From NCBI RefSeq assembly GCF_900107395.1, contig NZ_FNPW01000005.1, forward strand, positions 275,007 to 339,006: a stretch of 64,000 nucleotides of DNA, read 5' to 3'. Both the position numbers and the translations under genes were made by a program. Numbering within the stretch: position 1 is the stretch's first letter; the number at the start of each line of letters is the position of its first letter. The notes under the pieces are model-generated. The model ran no database searches. It worked only from the letters and a program-made list of their open reading frames with translations, and was not told the origin of the DNA. This DNA is from Pseudomonas sp. NFIX28 (GTDB lineage: Bacteria > Pseudomonadota > Gammaproteobacteria > Pseudomonadales > Pseudomonadaceae). Shown piece by piece: positions 37,222 through 50,157 of this stretch.

Positions 37222-37290
37222 TCTTCGCGAGCAAGCCTCGCTCCTACAGGATCATGCAGCTTCTGTAGGAGCGAGGCTTGCCCGCGAATG
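37222..37290. repeat. REPIN (family B) downstream of gltD
   Basis: CTTCGCGAGCAAGCCTCGCT (from 37222) and the inverse TAGGAGCGAGGCTTGCCCGC (to about 37290) form a pair around a 10-nt centre in the gltD-hemE gap. This is the best-conserved family B pair in the window. Confidence 0.88.
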
Positions 37291-37312
37291 GAGCGACGCC
37301 GATCAAGCAGAT

Positions 37313-38764
<1,452 letters not shown>

Positions 38765-41700
38765 TCACTGCGGGTTGGCACGGGTGCTGGAAAGCAACGA
38801 TTTCAAGCTGGCAGCCTTCGGCTTGACCAGCCAGAAGCGGCGCAGGTAGTCATCGAGGTTCTCGGCCAGGTTACGGCCCCACTCGCTACCGGTTTCCTCG
38901 ACGTATTCGTCCAGCACGCGCTGCAGGTGGCTGCGATAGGCTTCCATCGCTTCGCCGCTGATCCGCTGGATTTCCACCAGCTCGTGGTTGACCCGGTCAA
39001 CGAAGGTGTTGTCCTGGTCGAGCACGTAGGCGAAACCGCCGGTCATGCCTGAGCCGAAGTTGTAACCGGTCTTGCCCAGCACGCAGACAAAACCACCGGT
39101 CATGTATTCGCAGCAGTGATCGCCGGTGCCTTCCACCACGGTGTGGGCACCGGAGTTGCGCACGGCGAAACGCTCGCCCGCGGTGCCGGCGGCGAACAGC
39201 TTGCCGCCGGTAGCGCCGTACAGGCAGGTGTTGCCGATAATCGCGCTGTCCTGAGTCTTGTAGGCGCTGCCCTTGGGCGGAACGATCACCAGCTTGCCGC
39301 CGGTCATGCCCTTGCCCACGTAGTCGTTGGCGTCGCCTTCGAGGTAGAGGTTCAGGCCGCCGGCGTTCCACACGCCGAAGCTCTGACCGGCCGTGCCCTT
39401 GAAGCGGAAGGTGATCGGCGCCTTGGCCATGCCCTGGTTGCCGTGGAGCCTGGCGATTTCGCCGGAGATCCGTGCACCGATGGAACGATCGCAGTTGCAG
39501 ATGTCGAGCGCGAACTCGGCACCGCTCTTGTCGTTGATCGCCGAGCGCGCCATATCGACCATCTTCTCGGCCAGCAGGCCCTGGTCGAACGGTGGGTTGC
39601 GATCGACCTGGCAGAACTGCGGCTTGTCCGCCGGGATATGGTCGCTGCCCAGCAACGGGGTCAGGTCCAGGTGATGCTGCTTGGCGGTCTGGCCTTCGAG
39701 CACTTCCAGCAGATCGGTGCGACCGATCAGCTCTTCCAGCGAACGCACGCCCAGCCTGGCCAGCCACTCACGGGTTTCCTCGGCGACATAGGTGAAGAAA
39801 TTCACCACCATGTCGACAGTGCCGATGTAGTGATCCTTGCGCAGCTTCTCGTTCTGGGTCGCGACGCCGGTGGCGCAGTTGTTCAGGTGGCAGATGCGCA
39901 GGTATTTGCAGCCCAGGGCGATCATCGGTGCGGTGCCGAAGCCGAAGCTTTCGGCGCCGAGGATCGCCGCCTTGATCACATCGAGGCCGGTTTTCAGGCC
40001 GCCGTCGGTCTGCACCCGGACCTTGCCGCGCAGGTCGTTGCCGCGCAGGGTCTGGTGGGTTTCCGCCAGGCCCAGTTCCCACGGCGCGCCGGCGTACTTG
40101 ATCGAGGTCAGCGGCGAGGCGCCGGTGCCACCGTCGTAGCCGGAGATGGTGATCAGGTCGGCATAGGCCTTGGCCACGCCAGCGGCGATGGTGCCGACAC
40201 CGGCTTCCGCCACCAGCTTCACCGAGACCAGCGCCTGCGGGTTGACCTGTTTCAGGTCGAAGATCAGCTGCGACAAGTCTTCGATGGAATAGATGTCGTG
40301 GTGCGGCGGAGGCGAAATCAGGGTCACGCCCGGTACCGCGTAACGCAGCTTGGCGATCAGCCCATTGACCTTGCCGCCCGGCAGCTGGCCGCCTTCGCCG
40401 GGCTTGGCGCCCTGGGCCACCTTGATCTGCAGCACTTCGGCGTTGACCAGGTATTCCGGGGTCACGCCGAAACGGCCGGTGGCCACCTGTTTGATCTTCG
40501 AGCTCTTGATGGTGCCGTAGCGGGCCGGGTCTTCGCCGCCCTCACCCGAGTTGGAACGCGCGCCCAGGCGGTTCATGGCTTCGGCCAGGGCTTCGTGGGC
40601 TTCCGGCGACAGCGCGCCCAGGGAGATACCGGCGGAGTCGAAACGCTTGAGGATTTGCTCCAGCGGCTCGACTTCGCTGATGTCCATCGGCGTGTCCAGG
40701 GTCTTCACCTTGAACAGGTCGCGGATCATCGACACCGGGCGGTTATCCACCAGCGCGGTGTACTCCTTGAACTTGGCGTAGTCGCCCTGCTGCACGGCGG
40801 CTTGCAGGGTGTTGACCACGTCCGGGTTGTAGGCGTGGTATTCGCCACCGTGGACGAACTTCAGCAGGCCGCCTTGCTGGATCGGCTTGCGCGGGCTCCA
40901 GGCTTCGGCGGCCAGGGCTTTCTGCTCGGCCTCGATGTCGACGAAGCGCGCACCCTTGATGCGGCTCGGCACGCCACGGAAGCTCAGGTCGCAGACTTCC
41001 TCGGACAGGCCGATGGCCTCGAACAGCTGCGCCCCGCGGTAGGACGCAATGGTCGAGATGCCCATCTTCGACAGGATCTTCAGCAGGCCCTTGGTGATGC
41101 CCTTGCGGTAGTTCTTGAACACCTCGTAGAGGTCGCCCAGCACTTCACCGGTGCGGATCAGGTCGCCCAGCACTTCATAGGCCAGGAACGGATAGACCGC
41201 CGAGGCGCCGAAACCGATCAGCACCGCGAAATGGTGCGGATCGCGCGCGGTGGCGGTTTCCACCAGGATGTTGGAGTCGCAGCGCAGGCCCTTCTCGGTC
41301 AGGCGGTGGTGCACCGCGCCGGTGGCCAGGGAAGCGTGGATCGGCAACTTGCCCGGAGCGATATGGCGGTCGCTGAGGACGATCTGGGTACGACCGGCGC
41401 GCACGGCTTCTTCGGCCTGGTCGGCGACGTTGCGGATCGCCGCTTCCAGGCCGAGGCTTTCCTCGTAGTTCAGGTCGATGACCTGACGCTCGAAGCCCGG
41501 ACGGTCGAGGTTCATCAGCGAGCGCCACTTGGCCGGCGAGATCACCGGCGAGCTGAGGATCACGCGCGAGGCGTGCTCAGGCGATTCCTGGAAGATGTTG
41601 CGCTCGGCACCGAGGCAGATCTCCAGCGACATGACGATGGCTTCGCGCAGCGGGTCGATCGGCGGGTTGGTCACCTGGGCGAACTGCTGGCGGAAGTAGT

Positions 41701-43210
41701 CGTATGGCGTGCGCACGCGCTGGGACAGCACGGCCATCGGCGTGTCGTCGCCCATGGAGCCGACCGCTTCATAGCCTTGCTCGCCCAAAGGACGCAGCAC
41801 CTGGTCGCGCTCCTCGAAGGTGACCTGGTACATCTTCATGTACTGCTTGAGCTGGTCGACGTCGTAGAACGCCGAACCGTGGTCGTTGTCTTCCATGGTC
41901 GCCTGGATGCGCAGGGCGTTCTTGCGCAGCCATTGCTTGTACGGATGACGGGACTTCAGGCGGTTGTCGATGGCGTCGGTGTCGAGGATCTGCCCGGTTT
42001 CGGTGTCCACGGCGAAGATCTGCCCCGGGCCGACACGGCCCTTGGCGATCACGTCTTCGGGCTGGTAGTTCCAGACGCCGATTTCCGAAGCCAGGGTGAT
42101 GAAACCGTTCTTGGTGGTGACCCAGCGCGCCGGGCGCAGGCCGTTACGGTCGAGCAGGCAGACGGCGTAGCGGCCGTCGGTCATGACCACGCCCGCAGGG
42201 CCGTCCCACGGTTCCATGTGCATGGAGTTGTATTCGTAGAACGCACGCAGGTCGGCGTCCATGGTCTCGACGTTCTGCCACGCTGGCGGAATGATCATCC
42301 GCACGCCACGGAACAGGTCGATGCCGCCGGTGACCATCAGTTCGAGCATGTTGTCCATGCTCGAGGAGTCGGAGCCCACGCGGTTGACCAGCGGGCCGAG
42401 CTCTTCCAGGTCCATCAGGTCGTTGGTGAACTTGGTCCGCCGCGCCTGGGCCCAGTTGCGGTTGCCGGTGATGGTGTTGATCTCGCCGTTGTGGGCGAGG
42501 AAGCGGAATGGCTGCGCCAGCGGCCATTTCGGCAGGGTGTTGGTGGAGAAGCGCTGGTGGAACACGCAGATCGCGGTTTGCAGGCGTGGGTCGCCCAGGT
42601 CCGGATAGAAGGCGGCCAGGTCCGCCGGCATCATCAGGCCTTTATAGATGATGGTCTTGTGGGAAAAGCTGCAGATGTAGTGATCGGTGTCAGCGGCGTT
42701 GGCCACCGACGAACGACGGCGGGCGCTGAACAGCTTGACCGCCATGTCCTGGTCGCTCAGGCCTTCGCCGCCGATGTAGACCTGTTCGATCTGCGGCAGG
42801 CGTTCAAGGGCCAGGCGGCCAAGGACGCTGGTATCGATTGGCACTTTGCGCCAGCCGATCAGTTGCAGGCCTTCGGCGAGGATCTCGCGGTTCATGTTCT
42901 CGCGAGCGGCTTCGGCCTTGGCCGGATCCTGGTTGAAGAAGACCATGCCCACGGCATATTGCTTGGGCATTTCGACACTGAAGGTTTCCTGGGCAATGGC
43001 TCGCAGGAACGCGTCAGGCTTTTGAATCAGCAGACCGCAACCGTCGCCGGTCTTGCCGTCCGCGTTGATCCCACCGCGGTGGGTCATGCAGGTCAGGGCC
43101 TCAATGGCCGTTTGCAAAAGGGTATGACTGGGTTCGCCCTGCATATGGGCTATCAAACCGAAACCGCAGTTATCCTTGAATTCATCTGGTTGGTACAGAC
43201 CTGCTTTCAT
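38765..43210 (-). CDS. gltB: glutamate synthase (NADPH) large subunit
   Basis: A protein of 1481 residues. A short propeptide precedes Cys15 ([10 protein letters not shown]), which becomes the N-terminal nucleophile of the class II glutamine amidotransferase domain. A central domain and the FMN-binding synthase barrel follow, with the 3Fe-4S motif [13 protein letters not shown] near residues 1100-1113, and then a C-terminal beta-helix. It converts glutamine and 2-oxoglutarate to two glutamates. The ATG at 43210 is favoured over GTG at 43216 because GGTGAG sits 9 nt from it. The promoter is at 43320-43348. Confidence 0.97.
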   Translation of the reverse strand: MKAGLYQPDEFKDNCGFGLIAHMQGEPSHTLLQTAIEALTCMTHRGGINADGKTGDGCGLLIQKPDAFLRAIAQETFSVEMPKQYAVGMVFFNQDPAKAEAARENMNREILAEGLQLIGWRKVPIDTSVLGRLALERLPQIEQVYIGGEGLSDQDMAVKLFSARRRSSVANAADTDHYICSFSHKTIIYKGLMMPADLAAFYPDLGDPRLQTAICVFHQRFSTNTLPKWPLAQPFRFLAHNGEINTITGNRNWAQARRTKFTNDLMDLEELGPLVNRVGSDSSSMDNMLELMVTGGIDLFRGVRMIIPPAWQNVETMDADLRAFYEYNSMHMEPWDGPAGVVMTDGRYAVCLLDRNGLRPARWVTTKNGFITLASEIGVWNYQPEDVIAKGRVGPGQIFAVDTETGQILDTDAIDNRLKSRHPYKQWLRKNALRIQATMEDNDHGSAFYDVDQLKQYMKMYQVTFEERDQVLRPLGEQGYEAVGSMGDDTPMAVLSQRVRTPYDYFRQQFAQVTNPPIDPLREAIVMSLEICLGAERNIFQESPEHASRVILSSPVISPAKWRSLMNLDRPGFERQVIDLNYEESLGLEAAIRNVADQAEEAVRAGRTQIVLSDRHIAPGKLPIHASLATGAVHHRLTEKGLRCDSNILVETATARDPHHFAVLIGFGASAVYPFLAYEVLGDLIRTGEVLGDLYEVFKNYRKGITKGLLKILSKMGISTIASYRGAQLFEAIGLSEEVCDLSFRGVPSRIKGARFVDIEAEQKALAAEAWSPRKPIQQGGLLKFVHGGEYHAYNPDVVNTLQAAVQQGDYAKFKEYTALVDNRPVSMIRDLFKVKTLDTPMDISEVEPLEQILKRFDSAGISLGALSPEAHEALAEAMNRLGARSNSGEGGEDPARYGTIKSSKIKQVATGRFGVTPEYLVNAEVLQIKVAQGAKPGEGGQLPGGKVNGLIAKLRYAVPGVTLISPPPHHDIYSIEDLSQLIFDLKQVNPQALVSVKLVAEAGVGTIAAGVAKAYADLITISGYDGGTGASPLTSIKYAGAPWELGLAETHQTLRGNDLRGKVRVQTDGGLKTGLDVIKAAILGAESFGFGTAPMIALGCKYLRICHLNNCATGVATQNEKLRKDHYIGTVDMVVNFFTYVAEETREWLARLGVRSLEELIGRTDLLEVLEGQTAKQHHLDLTPLLGSDHIPADKPQFCQVDRNPPFDQGLLAEKMVDMARSAINDKSGAEFALDICNCDRSIGARISGEIARLHGNQGMAKAPITFRFKGTAGQSFGVWNAGGLNLYLEGDANDYVGKGMTGGKLVIVPPKGSAYKTQDSAIIGNTCLYGATGGKLFAAGTAGERFAVRNSGAHTVVEGTGDHCCEYMTGGFVCVLGKTGYNFGSGMTGGFAYVLDQDNTFVDRVNHELVEIQRISGEAMEAYRSHLQRVLDEYVEETGSEWGRNLAENLDDYLRRFWLVKPKAASLKSLLSSTRANPQ

Positions 43211-43319
43211 AGACACTTTCTCACCAGGCTGCCTCTTATCGAGACAAATTTCTTTTCAATTCAACCAGTTACCTTCCACGCCGAACGTACGCCGGCTTTG
43301 CGGGGGCAAAAGGGAGGTC

Positions 43320-43348
43320 ATTGTACACACCGACACAGACGCTCACAA
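43320..43348 (-). promoter_or_regulatory. candidate sigma-70 promoter of gltBD
   Basis: On the minus strand TTGTGA (43348-43343), a 17-nt spacer and TACAAT (43325-43320) give 4/6 and 5/6 matches. The leader before the gltB ATG would be about 100 nt. Confidence 0.6.
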
Positions 43349-43560
43349 ATTTGACGACGAAATGTCGCAAATCCATGTCGCATTTATGAAAGGTTTAAAG
43401 CGATATGCTGTGCTAGTCAAAACTTTTTTAGTTTGGACCGCGACGACTCAAAAGCTACTGTGACGCAGACACCACAAGGCACGCGGCCTTGAAGGCAGCA
43501 TGCGCATGCGGATTTTTTTGAGGTGCTGGGAGAGGCGGCCTGGGTAAGGCCGCCGAATCT
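43349..43560. other. non-coding region between gltB promoter and the damX-like gene
   Basis: An AT-rich tract (43380-43430) probably belongs to the gltBD upstream regulatory region. GGCGGCCT-GGGTA-AGGCCGCC at 43534-43554 is an 8-bp stem just after the damX-like stop without a T-run on the relevant strand; it may be a weak end signal for that gene string. A 77-codon minus-strand open frame at 43455-43688 overlaps the real gene and has no likeness to a protein family. Confidence 0.4.
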
Positions 43561-45150
43561 TCAGCGAGTTGCTGCCAGTTCCTGTTGGACGCTGGCGACA
43601 GTGCGAGGCCAAGGTTTACCAGCCTGAACCTTCGCTGGCAAGGCCTTGATAGCGGTAACGGCTGCATCACGGCTGCTGAAGCTGCCATAAGTGATTACAT
43701 ACAGCGGTTTGCCGTTGAGGACTTTCTTGAAATAACGGTACTGAGCGCCCTGCTCCTTGACGAAGCTCTGCGCCGCGGCTTCGGAACTGGTGCCCAGGAT
43801 CTGCACGACGTAGTTGCCTGGCGCCTGGCCGGCGTACCAGCTACCGCCAGTGGCGGCCTTGGCTACGGTGACAGGCTTCTCGGCCGGCTTGGCGGCCGGT
43901 GCGGCCGGCTTGCTGACCGGAGCAGGAGCAGGCTTGACCACCGGCGCCGGCTTGGCGGCAGCGACCTGGGTCGGTGCCGGGGTCGGACGGGCCTCAGGCG
44001 TCGGCGCGGGGCCGGCCGGCACGCCAGCTGGCGGTGCGACGGTGGTTACGGTCGGCGGTGTGGCGCTGGAACCTTCCACTGGAACGCCATCATCACCCTC
44101 GGTGATCTCACCGGCGGCTTCGGCCAGCGGACCGCGCATGACCGGTTGCGACTGGCCAACCAACGGCAGCGGCATGGGCTGGGACGAACCGGCGAACTCG
44201 ACAGCCGGGCTGCCATTGCTGTTCGGTTGCGGCGTCTGCCCCAGCGGCAGCTGTGCCTGTTCGTTGGCTGGCGCGCCGGTGGTAGCTGGCGCCTTGCTGC
44301 GACCCGGCATCAGCCAGGCAGCGGCAACGGCCACCACGACCACTGCGGATATCGCCAATACGTGTTTCTTCGGCATATTGAACCCCATACTTGGACGCTT
44401 GACCGCTGAGCGGCTGGCAATCATGGCTTCGATCATTGCATCCCGGGCGACCTGGTTGATGTTGCCAGGCCAGCCATCGGAGCCTTCGTGAATATCACTG
44501 ATCTGATCCGCGGAGAAAAGTTCGATACCTCGGCCAGCGCCTTCGAGACGCTGCGCCAGATATTCGCGGGTTTCTTCTTCGGTGTAGGGCTGCAGCTCGA
44601 TGACATGGAAGCGCTCTTCGTCCGCGCTCAGCAGCTCCAGGCCGGCAATCAGCGACGACTCGCCGAACAGGAACACATGCGGACGACCCTCCGGTGCACC
44701 GGCGGCGAGCGCCAGCAGCGCCTCAAGCGCCGACTCGTCGAGTTGCTCGGCGTCATCCACCAGCAGATAGACTTCCTGGCCGGTCAGCGCCAGCTGCACT
44801 ATTTGCGCCAGGATCGGGCCGATCTCGGCCTGCTCGACATTCAGCGCCTGGGCCACCTGGCGCAGAACGCCCGCCGCATCACCGGCGCCACGGGCGGAAA
44901 CCACCACGCTCTGGACCGACTGCTTGTTGGTACTGGCTACCAGCGCCTGGCGCAGCAGCGTCTTGCCGCTGCCCTGCGGGCCGGTCACGACCAGCAGCAG
45001 TTGGCTGTAGCGCGCCAGGTGGTGCAACTGCCCCAGCACCGGCTTGCGCTGGGCAGGGAAAAACTTGAAACCAGGCACCCGTGGAGCGAAAGGGTCATGG
45101 CTCAACTGATAGTGGCCGAGGAAGGCCTCGTCGGCGTGCAAACTAGTCAT
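43561..45150 (-). CDS. DamX-like AAA ATPase with C-terminal SPOR domain
   Basis: A protein of 529 residues. An N-terminal ExeA-like ATPase has Walker A GPQGSGKT (57-64) and a LLVDDAEQL Walker B. A single TM lies near 266-285 (HVLAISAVVVVAVAAAWLM). A long Ala/Pro/Thr linker of about 155 residues follows, then a SPOR domain at about 448-529 (YVVQILGTSSEAAAQSFVKE) for binding denuded septal peptidoglycan. E. coli DamX has the TM-linker-SPOR layout and the same position after aroB, but the ATPase module is characteristic of pseudomonads. It probably acts at the division site. It begins 10 nt after aroB. Confidence 0.85.
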   Translation of the reverse strand: MTSLHADEAFLGHYQLSHDPFAPRVPGFKFFPAQRKPVLGQLHHLARYSQLLLVVTGPQGSGKTLLRQALVASTNKQSVQSVVVSARGAGDAAGVLRQVAQALNVEQAEIGPILAQIVQLALTGQEVYLLVDDAEQLDESALEALLALAAGAPEGRPHVFLFGESSLIAGLELLSADEERFHVIELQPYTEEETREYLAQRLEGAGRGIELFSADQISDIHEGSDGWPGNINQVARDAMIEAMIASRSAVKRPSMGFNMPKKHVLAISAVVVVAVAAAWLMPGRSKAPATTGAPANEQAQLPLGQTPQPNSNGSPAVEFAGSSQPMPLPLVGQSQPVMRGPLAEAAGEITEGDDGVPVEGSSATPPTVTTVAPPAGVPAGPAPTPEARPTPAPTQVAAAKPAPVVKPAPAPVSKPAAPAAKPAEKPVTVAKAATGGSWYAGQAPGNYVVQILGTSSEAAAQSFVKEQGAQYRYFKKVLNGKPLYVITYGSFSSRDAAVTAIKALPAKVQAGKPWPRTVASVQQELAATR

Positions 45151-45160
45151 GGGGATCTTA

Positions 45161-46261
45161 TTAACCTTTAAGCTGAGCCAGGGCGCGGTAATCCGCTCCC
45201 AGCGTGGCCTGTAAAACCTCTTTCGGATAATCGTCGGTCACTACGGCTTCGCCCATGTGGCGCAATAGCACCAGACGCAAACGACCATCGATCACTTTTT
45301 TGTCAATTGCCATGTGTTCGAGAAAATCCGCCTCGGTCATTTCCTCAGGCGGAATGACCGGCAAGCCCGCGCGCTGGAACAAGCGAATACCGCGATCACG
45401 CTCCTCGGCGGAGATCCAGCCAAGGCGCGCGGACATCTCCAGCGCCATTACGGTGCCAGCAGCGACCGCTTCACCATGCAACCAGACACCGTAGCCCATA
45501 TGGGTTTCGATGGCATGGCCAAAGGTATGCCCCAGGTTCAGCGTGGCGCGCACGCCAGACTCACGCTCGTCGGCACCGACCACGGCCGCCTTGGCCGCGC
45601 AGGAGCGTTCGATGGCGTAGGTCAGCGCTTGCTGGTCCAGGGCTCGCAAACGGTCGACGTTGTCTTCAAGCCAGGTAAGGAACGGCTCGTCGCAGATCAG
45701 ACCGTATTTGATGATTTCCGCCAGGCCGGCCGACAGCTCGCGAGCCGGCAGGGTATTGAGCGAGGCGGTATCGATCAGCACCACGTTCGGCTGGTAGAAG
45801 GCGCCGACCATGTTCTTGCCCAGCGGATGGTTGATACCGGTCTTGCCGCCCACCGACGAGTCGACCTGGGAGAGCAAGGTGGTAGGAATCTGGATGAAAT
45901 CGACGCCGCGCTGGTAGCAGGCGGCGGCAAAACCGGCCATGTCGCCGATTACACCGCCACCAAGGGCGATGATCGTGGTCCGGCGGTCGTGCCGTGCGGT
46001 CAGCAGGCCATCGAAAATAAGCTGCAGGGTTTCCCAGTTCTTGAACGCCTCGCCGTCAGGCAAGACCACCGAGATCACCGAGAACTGCGCAAGACTGTGC
46101 TTCAGACGCTCAAGGTACAGCGGCGCTACGGTTTCATTGGAAATGATCGCCACTTGCCGCCCGGCGATGTGCGGAACCAGCAACTCGGGCCGGTCCAACA
46201 AACCTTCGCCAATATGAATCGGGTAGCTGCGCTCGCCTAGATCGACCTTAAGTGTCTGCAT
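45161..46261 (-). CDS. aroB: 3-dehydroquinate synthase
   Basis: An enzyme of 366 residues that cyclises DAHP to 3-dehydroquinate, the second step of the shikimate pathway. It shows the NAD-binding [20 protein letters not shown], the lysine/zinc region [20 protein letters not shown], and the zinc ligands around [12 protein letters not shown]. It sits in the aroK-aroB-damX order common to gammaproteobacteria, after a 148-nt gap from aroK in which no other feature is clear. Confidence 0.97.
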   Translation of the reverse strand: MQTLKVDLGERSYPIHIGEGLLDRPELLVPHIAGRQVAIISNETVAPLYLERLKHSLAQFSVISVVLPDGEAFKNWETLQLIFDGLLTARHDRRTTIIALGGGVIGDMAGFAAACYQRGVDFIQIPTTLLSQVDSSVGGKTGINHPLGKNMVGAFYQPNVVLIDTASLNTLPARELSAGLAEIIKYGLICDEPFLTWLEDNVDRLRALDQQALTYAIERSCAAKAAVVGADERESGVRATLNLGHTFGHAIETHMGYGVWLHGEAVAAGTVMALEMSARLGWISAEERDRGIRLFQRAGLPVIPPEEMTEADFLEHMAIDKKVIDGRLRLVLLRHMGEAVVTDDYPKEVLQATLGADYRALAQLKG

Positions 46262-46409
46262 GTGTCCCCACAGTGAAGATGGAAGCTGGTGTCCTGCCTT
46301 ACATTAACGACTGGCATCGCCTGGTTTTCTGACGTTGCGCAATAGCCATGCGCCACAATCCGAAGCGATCATGGCAAGGCGCCGAGGATAGCGCATTTCA
46401 CGCTGCGCA

Positions 46410-46928
46410 TTAACGGGGAGGCAGTTGCTGCAGGCGGTCCAGTATGTCCAGCACCACCAGGCGCGGTGGCCGTTCATCGGTTTCAACCACCAGGTCGGCG
46501 ATCTCCCGATAAAGCGGATCACGAATCGCCAACAGGTCCCGCAGGGTCTTCGCCGGATCGGCCGTGCGCAGCAGCGGTCGATTGCGATCCCGGGCGGTGC
46601 GACCGACCTGCTGTTCGACCGAGGCATGCAGGTAGACCACGCGGCCACCGGCATGCAGGGCCCGACGGTTGGCTTCACGCATCACCGCACCGCCGCCGGT
46701 CGCCAGAACCACGCCATCGGCGGCGCACAGCTCGGCGATCATGGCCTGCTCTCGATCACGAAAGCCCGGCTCACCTTCTTTATCGAAGATCCATGGGATA
46801 TTGGCGCCCGTGCGCAACTCAATTTCCTTATCGGAATCTTTGAATGGCAGGCGCAGCTCTTTGGCCAGCAAGCGACCAATGGTGCTTTTGCCAGCCCCCA
46901 TTGGCCCAACAAGAATCAAATTTCGCAC
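46410..46928 (-). CDS. aroK: shikimate kinase
   Basis: A P-loop enzyme of 172 residues that phosphorylates shikimate with ATP. Walker A is GPMGAGKST (8-16), the shikimate-binding DSDKEIE is at 32-38, GGGAV forms the substrate loop and RNRPLL the lid. The start is a GTG at 46928, only 4 nt after the pilQ stop, so it is probably translated from the pil transcript as well as from any promoter of its own. Confidence 0.96.
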   Translation of the reverse strand: MRNLILVGPMGAGKSTIGRLLAKELRLPFKDSDKEIELRTGANIPWIFDKEGEPGFRDREQAMIAELCAADGVVLATGGGAVMREANRRALHAGGRVVYLHASVEQQVGRTARDRNRPLLRTADPAKTLRDLLAIRDPLYREIADLVVETDERPPRLVVLDILDRLQQLPPR

Positions 46929-46932
46929 AGAA

Positions 46933-49002
46933 TCAACGACTCACAGCAATCGCCTGGTTGTTCATGATACGCGGAGTGAGAAATACCAGCAGCTCGGATT
47001 TTTTCTCCGACACCACGTCACGCCGGAAAAGGCGGCCAAGATACGGCACATCGCCGAGAAATGGCACTTTATCTACAACCTTGCTTTGCGTATTGGAGAA
47101 AACCCCGCCGATGACGATGGTTTCTCCGTCGTTGATCAACACCTTGGCGTTGACCTCGTTCTTCTTGATCGGCGGTACGTCCTGGACCTTGTTCAGGTAG
47201 TCCGGTTCGTCCTTGGTGACCTTGACCTCCATGATGATGCGGTTGTCGGGGGTGATCTGCGGGGTCACCTCCAGCGACAGCGATGCTTCCTTGAACGACA
47301 CCGAAGTCGCTCCGCTGGAGGCGGCTTCCTGATAGGGAATTTCCGTGCCCTTGAGGATCTTCGCCGTCTCCTTGTCGGACGTGACCACCTTGGGCTGGGA
47401 GACGATTTCCCCGTTACCGGTTTTTTCCATGGCCGTCAGTTCCAGGTCCAGCAACACGTTATCGGTGATGAACGCGATGCCGAGGCCGGACGTGTTGGCG
47501 GTGGTGCCCAGATCGACGAACGGCGAGTTGCTGCTGGTGCTGCCCGGCGTGCCGATGGTGGAAGAACCGTTAGCGCCGTTGCTGACTCCCGAGGCATTCC
47601 AGTTGCCCTGGTTCTGGATCGAACCGCCCCAGCGCACGCCCAGGCTTTTGTCGTAGTCGACATTGGCCTCGACGATCCGCGCCTCGATCATTACCTGGCG
47701 CACCGGGATATCCAGCTGGCTGACAATCCGCCGCAGCTCGTCGAGGCGCTCCCGGGTCTGGTAGGCAATGATGTTGTTGGTCCGCTCATCGACCGTGATC
47801 GAACCCCGTTCGTCGGACTTGTCCTCGGCACGGGTGACCGACTGGAACAACTTGGCGATCTCCGCGGCCTTGGCGTAGTTGACCTGCAACAGTTCGCGCC
47901 GCAGCGGCTCCAGGTCGGCTATCTGTTTCTGCGATTCCAGCTCCTGGCGTTCGCGCGCGGCGATTTCGTCGGCCGGCGCCACCAGCAACACATTGCCCAC
48001 CTTGCGCTTGTCCAGACCCTTGGTTTTGAGCACCAGATCGAGGGCCTGATCCCACGGCACGTTCTGCAGACGCAGGGTGATGCCGCCCTGCACCGTATCG
48101 CTGGCCACCAGGTTGAGGTTGGTGAAGTCGGCGATCAGTTGCAGCACCGAGCGGACCTCGATGTCCTGGAAATTCAGCGAAAGCTTTTCGCCGTTGTACG
48201 CCGAGCGCTCGGCATTGCGTTGCGGCAGATCGTCCGAGGCTATCGGCCTGACGCTTACCGTGAGCTTGTTGTCCGTCTGGTAGGTCGAGTAGTCGAAGGG
48301 GCCGCCAGGCTCGATGGTGATGACGGCCTTGCCGGAGTCCGCACGGGCACTGACGAACTGCACGGGCGTGGCGAAATCCTTGACGTCCAGCCTGACCCGC
48401 AAGGGCTCCGGCAGGCGGGCCTTGGCGAAGGTCAGGACAAGCTTGCCGTCGCGCTCCTGTATATCCGGGCTCATGCCCGAGTCGGAGAGGTCAATCAGCA
48501 CATTGCCTTCACCCTGCTCGCCACGCTGAAAATCCACGCTGCGAATCGCCCGGCCGGCAGAAGCCGCGGCCTTGGCCTTGCCGGATGAAGCAACAGGCAG
48601 CCCCGGCGCATTCTGCGGCGCTGCCCCTTGGCCGATGACCACGAACAACTGGTTGCCGGCCACGCGCGTGCTGTAGGGCGCCAGCGCGTTCAGGTTGACG
48701 ACCACCCGGGTACGCTGCCCCGACTCGACCACCGTCACGCTGCGGGCATTGCCATTGCCCAGGTCACGGCTCTTGTCCGTCAGCTGGCTGACGACACCGG
48801 GCAGATCGAGGGCAATCCGCGCCGGTTGGTCGGTGGTGTAGCCGCGCGGCTCGGGCACCGGCCCATCGAAGGTCAGCTTCAATTCCAGGCGATCCCCTGG
48901 CAGTGCCGCGACATCCAGGGCCTTGAGGCTGGCCGCCGTGGCCATCGGTGAAAGCAGCGCCATCCCTAGCGCAATACCGAAGGCTGAAAAGATCCTGTTC
49001 AT
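46933..49002 (-). CDS. pilQ: type IV pilus secretin PilQ
   Basis: An outer-membrane secretin of 689 residues through which the pilus passes. It has a signal peptide (about 1-23, MATAA), two AMIN domains that bind peptidoglycan (starting near [11 protein letters not shown] and IRSVDFQRG), and an STN/N0 domain ([20 protein letters not shown]). An N1 domain follows ([19 protein letters not shown]), then the C-terminal secretin core with [14 protein letters not shown] and an RIMN end. A Ser/Asn/Gly-rich loop is visible before the core. It is the last pil gene of pilMNOPQ. Confidence 0.96.
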   Translation of the reverse strand: MNRIFSAFGIALGMALLSPMATAASLKALDVAALPGDRLELKLTFDGPVPEPRGYTTDQPARIALDLPGVVSQLTDKSRDLGNGNARSVTVVESGQRTRVVVNLNALAPYSTRVAGNQLFVVIGQGAAPQNAPGLPVASSGKAKAAASAGRAIRSVDFQRGEQGEGNVLIDLSDSGMSPDIQERDGKLVLTFAKARLPEPLRVRLDVKDFATPVQFVSARADSGKAVITIEPGGPFDYSTYQTDNKLTVSVRPIASDDLPQRNAERSAYNGEKLSLNFQDIEVRSVLQLIADFTNLNLVASDTVQGGITLRLQNVPWDQALDLVLKTKGLDKRKVGNVLLVAPADEIAARERQELESQKQIADLEPLRRELLQVNYAKAAEIAKLFQSVTRAEDKSDERGSITVDERTNNIIAYQTRERLDELRRIVSQLDIPVRQVMIEARIVEANVDYDKSLGVRWGGSIQNQGNWNASGVSNGANGSSTIGTPGSTSSNSPFVDLGTTANTSGLGIAFITDNVLLDLELTAMEKTGNGEIVSQPKVVTSDKETAKILKGTEIPYQEAASSGATSVSFKEASLSLEVTPQITPDNRIIMEVKVTKDEPDYLNKVQDVPPIKKNEVNAKVLINDGETIVIGGVFSNTQSKVVDKVPFLGDVPYLGRLFRRDVVSEKKSELLVFLTPRIMNNQAIAVSR

Positions 49003-49015
49003 GATGCGAGTTCCA

Positions 49016-49543
49016 CTATGAATGTTCTTTTAATGGAATGGTCCGTGGGCGCTCCAGCCACCCTCCCGCTCCATCGGGAACAATCTCGACCACGTCGACC
49101 TGTGAGTCGCTGATCGCAACAATCCGCCCATCGTTACGCCCCAGGTAGTCGCCGACCTTCAGCCGATGCACGCCACCGGCACCGCGCAACAGCGCAAAGA
49201 AGCCGGATGCATTGGAAAGCGTACCCACCATCTCGAATTGCTCGATGCTGAAACCCTCGAGATAGTGCTTGGCTCGGTTCGGGTCCGGCTTGACCCCGGG
49301 CGAGCCTGCCCGGCGTCCTGCCAGGTCCACCCGGACCGCGGGTTGAAACGGGCTGCGCAAGGGTGCGGCGTTATAGGTGAACGTTGGGTAAGACCCGAAT
49401 GCCGGCATTGGTTCAATCTCACCGGGCGGCCTTAACCGCATCTCGTTCATATAGGCATCCAGGTCGCTGAAATCGTCAGCGCCGCCACACGCGGCCAGTT
49501 CGACGCAGGTCAGTGCCAGCAACACGCAGTGAAGGCGCTTCAT
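49016..49543 (-). CDS. pilP: type IV pilus inner-membrane lipoprotein PilP
   Basis: A protein of 175 residues with lipobox LAAC (Cys19) followed by Gly-Gly. An unstructured linker includes LRSPFQP, used for docking to PilN/PilO. A C-terminal beta-sandwich (IEQFEMVGTLSNASGFFALL, then VHRLKVGDYLGRNDGRI) contacts the N0 domain of PilQ. It links the inner-membrane alignment complex to the secretin. Its start overlaps the pilO stop. Confidence 0.94.
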   Translation of the reverse strand: MKRLHCVLLALTCVELAACGGADDFSDLDAYMNEMRLRPPGEIEPMPAFGSYPTFTYNAAPLRSPFQPAVRVDLAGRRAGSPGVKPDPNRAKHYLEGFSIEQFEMVGTLSNASGFFALLRGAGGVHRLKVGDYLGRNDGRIVAISDSQVDVVEIVPDGAGGWLERPRTIPLKEHS

Positions 49544-50157
49544 GGGCGTGGCACCTTGTAGCGGTATGTCCTGGCCAGAATGTTCATGCGCAGCTTCGAA
49601 CCGAGCTCCGGCGTAACCGGCCTGACCTGGAAATCATGCAGGGTGACAATCCGCGGCAAGCCGGCCACGCCGCTGACAAAAGTCGCCAGCTCGTGATAGC
49701 CGCCGGTGACGGTGATCTGGATCGGCAACTCGACGTAGAACGGCTGGACCACCTCTGGCAGCAACTTGATTTCTTCGAACTCCAGCCCGCTGCCAAGCCC
49801 GGTGCGGCTGATGTCTTCAAGCAGGCCCGGAACCTCGGTATCGCTGGGCAGCTGGCGCAGCATGAGGTCAAAGGCGGCCTCCATGGCCTTCATCTGTTCG
49901 GTGTAGGGGCCCAGGTTGGCCACCAGCCGCGCCTTGCTGGCGAACTGCTGCTTGAGCACGGTTTCATCCGCCCGTCGCTGGTCGAGCTGCAGCAACAGGT
50001 CCTTGAGATACAGGTTGTAGCCGAGCAGCAGCACCAGCAGCATCGCCAACGCCACGACCACGCCTTTGAGCGGGGCAGGCCACGCCCCCATGTTGCTTAC
50101 TTCCAGCTCGCCGAGGTCGATACGACGCAATTGCGCCCAGCTACCGGACAGACTCAT
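49540..50157 (-). CDS. pilO: type IV pilus assembly protein PilO
   Basis: A bitopic inner-membrane protein of 205 residues: cytoplasmic N-terminus of about 30 residues, TM at about 31-50 (VVVALAMLLVLLLGYNLY), coiled coil, then a ferredoxin-like periplasmic domain (LPEVVQPFYVELPIQITVTG). It forms a heterodimer with PilN that aligns the pilus machine. It is coupled by overlap to pilN and pilP. Confidence 0.95.
   Translation of the reverse strand: MSLSGSWAQLRRIDLGELEVSNMGAWPAPLKGVVVALAMLLVLLLGYNLYLKDLLLQLDQRRADETVLKQQFASKARLVANLGPYTEQMKAMEAAFDLMLRQLPSDTEVPGLLEDISRTGLGSGLEFEEIKLLPEVVQPFYVELPIQITVTGGYHELATFVSGVAGLPRIVTLHDFQVRPVTPELGSKLRMNILARTYRYKVPRP

Noticed and set aside
39116..43354. Plus-strand open frame of about 1400 codons opposite gltB
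   Set aside because: It is the antisense shadow of a highly GC-rich, strongly codon-biased gene; composition is low-complexity His/Gln/Gly/Val with no recognisable domain.
43455..43688. 77-codon minus-strand frame at the end of the damX-like gene
   Set aside because: It overlaps the SPOR domain coding sequence in another frame and shows no likeness to known proteins.
46262..46409. Possible small RNA or tRNA between aroK and aroB
   Set aside because: No cloverleaf, promoter or terminator pattern could be made out in the 148 nt.
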